A stretch of 64,000 nt of DNA, taken from the NCBI RefSeq assembly GCF_027257935.1, contig NZ_JANZKW010000002.1, forward strand, positions 372,001-436,000. Reading direction: 5' to 3'. This stretch comes from Chitinimonas sp. BJYL2. Its GTDB lineage: Bacteria; Pseudomonadota; Gammaproteobacteria; Burkholderiales; Chitinimonadaceae. Below, one piece after another: positions 61,020 to 64,000 of the stretch. How positions within the stretch are numbered: the first letter of the stretch is position 1; the number at the start of each line of letters is the position of its first letter. A program made the translations under genes and the position numbers. A model generated the notes under the pieces. That model was not told the origin of the DNA. It saw only the letters and a program-made list of their open reading frames with translations, and searched no databases.

Positions 61020-61889
61020 TCAGACACTCAGCTTGACTGGCAGGCCGCTGGCGCGAATGCGTGCCGCAAAGGCCGTCATCCACGCTTCCGGCAAGCGAGA
61101 CAGCCGCGGTGCCTCGGGCTGGGTAGAGGGGCGGGCCAGCCCATAGAGCAGCACACCCTCCGGCTTTGCCCCCTCCCCCCTCGCCTCATCCAGCAAGGCC
61201 AACCAGGCCGTCAGCGCCATTTCATCCGGCGCTTTGCCATCGATACCGAACATGCAGGTCTGTATCCAGGTCGGACAGGCCAGTGTCGCCACCTTGAGAT
61301 GCCGCTTGATCTGTGCCGCGGTCAGGGCAACCTGATTGACGTAGCTCTCGCCGGCTACCGGCGCGCGATCATATTTGAACCAGACCTCCCCGTTCAGCGG
61401 CGCCATCGAGGCAATGGCAGCCTGCACCTGGGGCTTGTAGAGCTGGCTGCCGTTGGTAATCAGCACCAACTTGATCTGGCCGAGCAGGCCGGCGCGGCGT
61501 AACTGTCTGGCAATAATCTCGATAACGTCGGCAAACTGACGGCTGGATGTAGGTTCCCCATTGCCGGAGAGGGCAATGTCGTTGAGTCGCCGTGCTTCCT
61601 CAGGAACGTTGCGAACCATGAAGTCACCGCTGACGATATCGTCGAGCATGGCGGCAAGCTCGGCCTCAAGCTGAGCCAAGTCCAGCACCGGCGCGTTACC
61701 ACGCACCAGATCAGGTACCTGACAATAAATGCAGCGCCAGTTGCAGGCATTGTTGGGATTGAGGTTGATGCCCACCGACACGCCGCCCGCGCGGCGCGAC
61801 ACCACGGGGTAGACATAGGTGTAGCCGAGGATATCGCGGCGATGATCAGTAACGGAGAGCGGAATAACGGGTTTGGACGTATCGGACAC
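61020..61889 (-). CDS. Radical SAM protein
   Basis: A 289-residue radical SAM enzyme. The iron-sulfur cluster motif is Cys49-x3-Cys53-x2-Cys56 in NACNWRCIYCQVPD, followed by the GNGEPT glycine motif (SGNGEPTSSRQF) and LVLITNGSQLY. No auxiliary Cys cluster is evident. Its GTG start at 61889 overlaps the stop of the universal stress protein gene (TAGTG), so they are co-translated. The substrate is unknown; similarity to rSAM proteins of unassigned function is the best I can say. Confidence 0.82.
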   Translation of the reverse strand: MSDTSKPVIPLSVTDHRRDILGYTYVYPVVSRRAGGVSVGINLNPNNACNWRCIYCQVPDLVRGNAPVLDLAQLEAELAAMLDDIVSGDFMVRNVPEEARRLNDIALSGNGEPTSSRQFADVIEIIARQLRRAGLLGQIKLVLITNGSQLYKPQVQAAIASMAPLNGEVWFKYDRAPVAGESYVNQVALTAAQIKRHLKVATLACPTWIQTCMFGIDGKAPDEMALTAWLALLDEARGEGAKPEGVLLYGLARPSTQPEAPRLSRLPEAWMTAFAARIRASGLPVKLSV

Positions 61890-62341
61890 TATTTCTGGCG
61901 CTTGATCGGAAAAATGAGCACGGGTACGGGAGCATGCCGGATTACGCCCTCTGCCACGCTGCCCAGCAGCAGGTGATCGAGCCCGGTCCAGCCATGCGAA
62001 CCCATGACGATGATATCAGCCGGCCAATCCCGCGCCGCCTCAATCAGGGTTGTCGCAGTCGACCCGCCCCAGATCTCCAGCAGCACTGTTTCGGTCTCCA
62101 CCCCATTTTCCGCGAGCAGCGCCCTGGCGCTTTCCAGCACCTTGCGCCCCGTCTCGCGCAAAGTGGTCTGCAGCTCGCCCACATCTACAAATTCGGCGCC
62201 ACCCCAAGTGAACTGGGCAAGGTCAATCACATGGACCAGGCGTGTACGGCCATGCTGATCACAACAGAATCGGGTGGCCTCGATCAGCGCCTGACGCGAG
62301 GTATCGCTGTCGTCCACCGGAATGAGAATGCGCTGGTACAT
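61889..62341 (-). CDS. Universal stress protein (UspA family)
   Basis: A 150-residue UspA-like protein starting at ATG 62341 (MYQRILIPVDDSD). The nucleotide-binding signature GSHGWTGLDHLLLGSVAEGV (G-x2-G-x9-GS) is present, as is the N-terminal VDDS. ATP-binding and stress response are inferred from the family. It is directly coupled to the radical SAM gene. Confidence 0.88.
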   Translation of the reverse strand: MYQRILIPVDDSDTSRQALIEATRFCCDQHGRTRLVHVIDLAQFTWGGAEFVDVGELQTTLRETGRKVLESARALLAENGVETETVLLEIWGGSTATTLIEAARDWPADIIVMGSHGWTGLDHLLLGSVAEGVIRHAPVPVLIFPIKRQK

Positions 62342-62455
62342 GGCGTCCCCCAATCTGTGCCAATCGGCTACACATACAATTCACTATAGCTTCCCGGTTG
62401 CAGGGTAGTCCGGGAGACGCTTAGACTGGCCGCTCGATCACCCCGCCGCTCTCGC

Positions 62456-62887
62456 ATGGCCCGCGTAAAACTAGACCTCCCCGAACGGTTTGCCTTTGTC
62501 ACCACACTGGATGTGGGCATCGGCCATATCAACTACGGCGGTCATCTGGGCAACGATTCCGCGCTCACACTCATTCACGAAGCGCGGATGCGTTATCTCA
62601 AATCCCTAGGCTTTACCGAGTTGGACATTGGTGGCCTGGGTTTGATCCTGTGCGATGCTGTGATCGTCTACAAATCGCAGGCGTTCTGGGGTGAGCAGTT
62701 GCGTGCCGAAGTCACCGCGGCCGATTTCAACAAGTATGGCTGCGACCTGTTTTACCGTCTCAGCCAGGCATCCGATGATCGCGAAGTGTTGCGTGCAAAG
62801 ACGGGTGTGGTGTTTTTTGATTATCAGCAACAAAAACCGGCTGCCGTTCCGGTAGTCTTTCTGGACGCAATGGAGACACAGTCATGA
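62456..62887 (+). CDS. Hotdog-fold thioesterase (YbgC/FcoT-like)
   Basis: A 143-residue 4HBT-like enzyme that releases the CoA (or ACP) thioester. VGIGHINYGGHLGNDSALTLIHEARMRYL has the Asn/His-Tyr-Gly segment and active-site Glu expected of the family (about residues 21-48). It overlaps the TerB-like gene by 4 bp (ATGA). Substrate unknown. Confidence 0.84.
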   Translation: MARVKLDLPERFAFVTTLDVGIGHINYGGHLGNDSALTLIHEARMRYLKSLGFTELDIGGLGLILCDAVIVYKSQAFWGEQLRAEVTAADFNKYGCDLFYRLSQASDDREVLRAKTGVVFFDYQQQKPAAVPVVFLDAMETQS

Positions 62888-63300
62888 TGAAACGCTACGC
62901 CACCAATAGTCCGGAAGCCATGTCCCGCCTCCTCGTCATGCTGATGATGAGTGACGGCAATCTGGACCCGCGCGAAATCGACAGCCTCGAAACCCTGCAT
63001 ATGTACGAGGCCATCGGTATCAGCCGGCAGAAGTTCATCGAAGTGTTGCATACCTACTGCAATGACCTCAGCGACGAAGCCGACGAGGAAGGCCGCATCC
63101 ACCTGGTCGACAAGCAACGCATCGACGACATGCTCGACAGCATTACCGAACCCAAGAAGCAGCTGCTGGTCGCCACGCTGGCGCTGGATATGGCCAAGTC
63201 TGACCGCACCATCTCCGAGCCTGAACTCGCCATCTACAAGCACATGCTGGAGCGATGGCACCTGACGCTGGATGATATCGAGTCGGCTTACGCCAGCTGA
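62884..63300 (+). CDS. TerB-like protein (tellurite-resistance family)
   Basis: A 138-residue helical, acidic protein of the TerB/DjlA-like fold. It has the metal-binding DGNLDPREID segment (about 24-33, an Asp-rich loop) and a second LDMAKSDRTISEPELAIYKHML segment. Family proteins take part in stress or membrane processes; the specific role is unknown. It is co-translated with the thioesterase. Confidence 0.78.
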   Translation: MMKRYATNSPEAMSRLLVMLMMSDGNLDPREIDSLETLHMYEAIGISRQKFIEVLHTYCNDLSDEADEEGRIHLVDKQRIDDMLDSITEPKKQLLVATLALDMAKSDRTISEPELAIYKHMLERWHLTLDDIESAYAS

Positions 63301-63340
63301 GTCCCAGTTCGGCCCGGGTCGCCCAGCAAGCGGCCCGCAG

Positions 63341-63370
63341 AGCATGGTGCGTCCTGCTACGCACCATGCT
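63341..63370. repeat. Perfect inverted repeat before the MoxR gene
   Basis: AGCATGGTGCG (63341-63351) and CGCACCATGCT (63360-63370) are perfectly inverted over 11 bp around an 8-nt loop. No T-tract follows, so it may be a regulatory or REP-like element rather than a terminator. Confidence 0.7.
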
Positions 63371-63421
63371 GAATTAGCTGCATAAGCAGGTAAAATCGGG
63401 CATCTATCAAGGATGCCCCGC

Positions 63422-64000
<579 letters not shown>

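Overview
The window is 64 kb of a GC-rich (roughly 60%) bacterial chromosome. It is densely coded, with short intergenic gaps and many ATGA-type overlaps. Gene content and context (dapA-bamC adjacency, HemP-linked haem uptake, a PhaI-type phasin plus a PHA granule-region protein, TfoX C-domain protein, PutA paired with an Lrp-type regulator) point to a betaproteobacterium, possibly of the Neisseriales or Burkholderiales; the genus is an inference I cannot fix from sequence alone. I saw no rRNA, tRNA, CRISPR array, insertion sequence, phage gene or plasmid origin. The window opens inside putA (its 3' end lies off the left edge) and closes inside a MoxR-type AAA ATPase gene (its 3' end lies off the right edge).

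Layout, left half. 1-3.8 kb: proline catabolism (putA) and a divergent Lrp-family regulator. 3.8-7.9 kb: a phosphate-acquisition pair, a PhoD-type phosphatase and a TonB-dependent receptor, with a candidate Pho box upstream. 8.3-11.8 kb: polyamine metabolism (agmatinase, then a PuuB-type FAD oxidoreductase) around two small secreted proteins. 11.8-13.3 kb: two uncharacterised proteins. 13.4-16.5 kb: acyl-CoA metabolism (3-hydroxyisobutyryl-CoA hydrolase, enoyl-CoA hydratase). 16.56-22.7 kb: a complete haem-uptake operon hemP-receptor-hmuSTUV behind a perfect Fur-box palindrome. 22.8-24.5 kb: envelope and small secreted proteins. 24.6-27.5 kb: a DesT/FabR-like TetR regulator divergent from a ferredoxin reductase and a fatty-acid desaturase, with two matching operators between them. 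28.0-34.7 kb: a hydrolase, a two-domain patatin/beta-barrel outer-membrane phospholipase, a LysR regulator, small proteins, a GST, a glycerophosphodiesterase and a TfoX C-domain protein. 34.7-38.8 kb: dapA, bamC and an MsbA-like ABC exporter.

Layout, right half. 38.8-46.5 kb is a signalling block: a four-gene phosphorelay (NarL-type regulator, PAS histidine kinase with a degenerate receiver, stand-alone receiver, HPt), then a divergent HD-GYP phosphodiesterase and a chemoreceptor. 46.6-49.5 kb holds a TPR-like protein, a periplasmic binding protein and a class I aminotransferase. 49.5-59.5 kb reads as a neutral-lipid storage neighbourhood: a wax-ester synthase/DGAT divergent from a two-domain fatty-acyl reductase of the Marinobacter type, a hybrid histidine kinase, a LuxR-type regulator, a PHA granule-region protein, a phasin and an intracellular patatin-like lipase. 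59.5-64 kb holds a GntR regulator, a small HTH protein, a radical SAM protein, a universal stress protein, a hotdog thioesterase, a TerB-like protein and the start of the MoxR ATPase.

Several modules plausibly cooperate. FAR would reduce fatty acyl-CoA to alcohol and WS/DGAT would esterify it to wax; the phasin and granule-region protein would coat storage granules and the patatin could mobilise the lipid. The desaturase set upstream could tune acyl chains. Haem uptake, phosphate scavenging and desaturation each carry a recognisable operator, so their control (Fur, PhoB, TetR) is better supported than most functions here.
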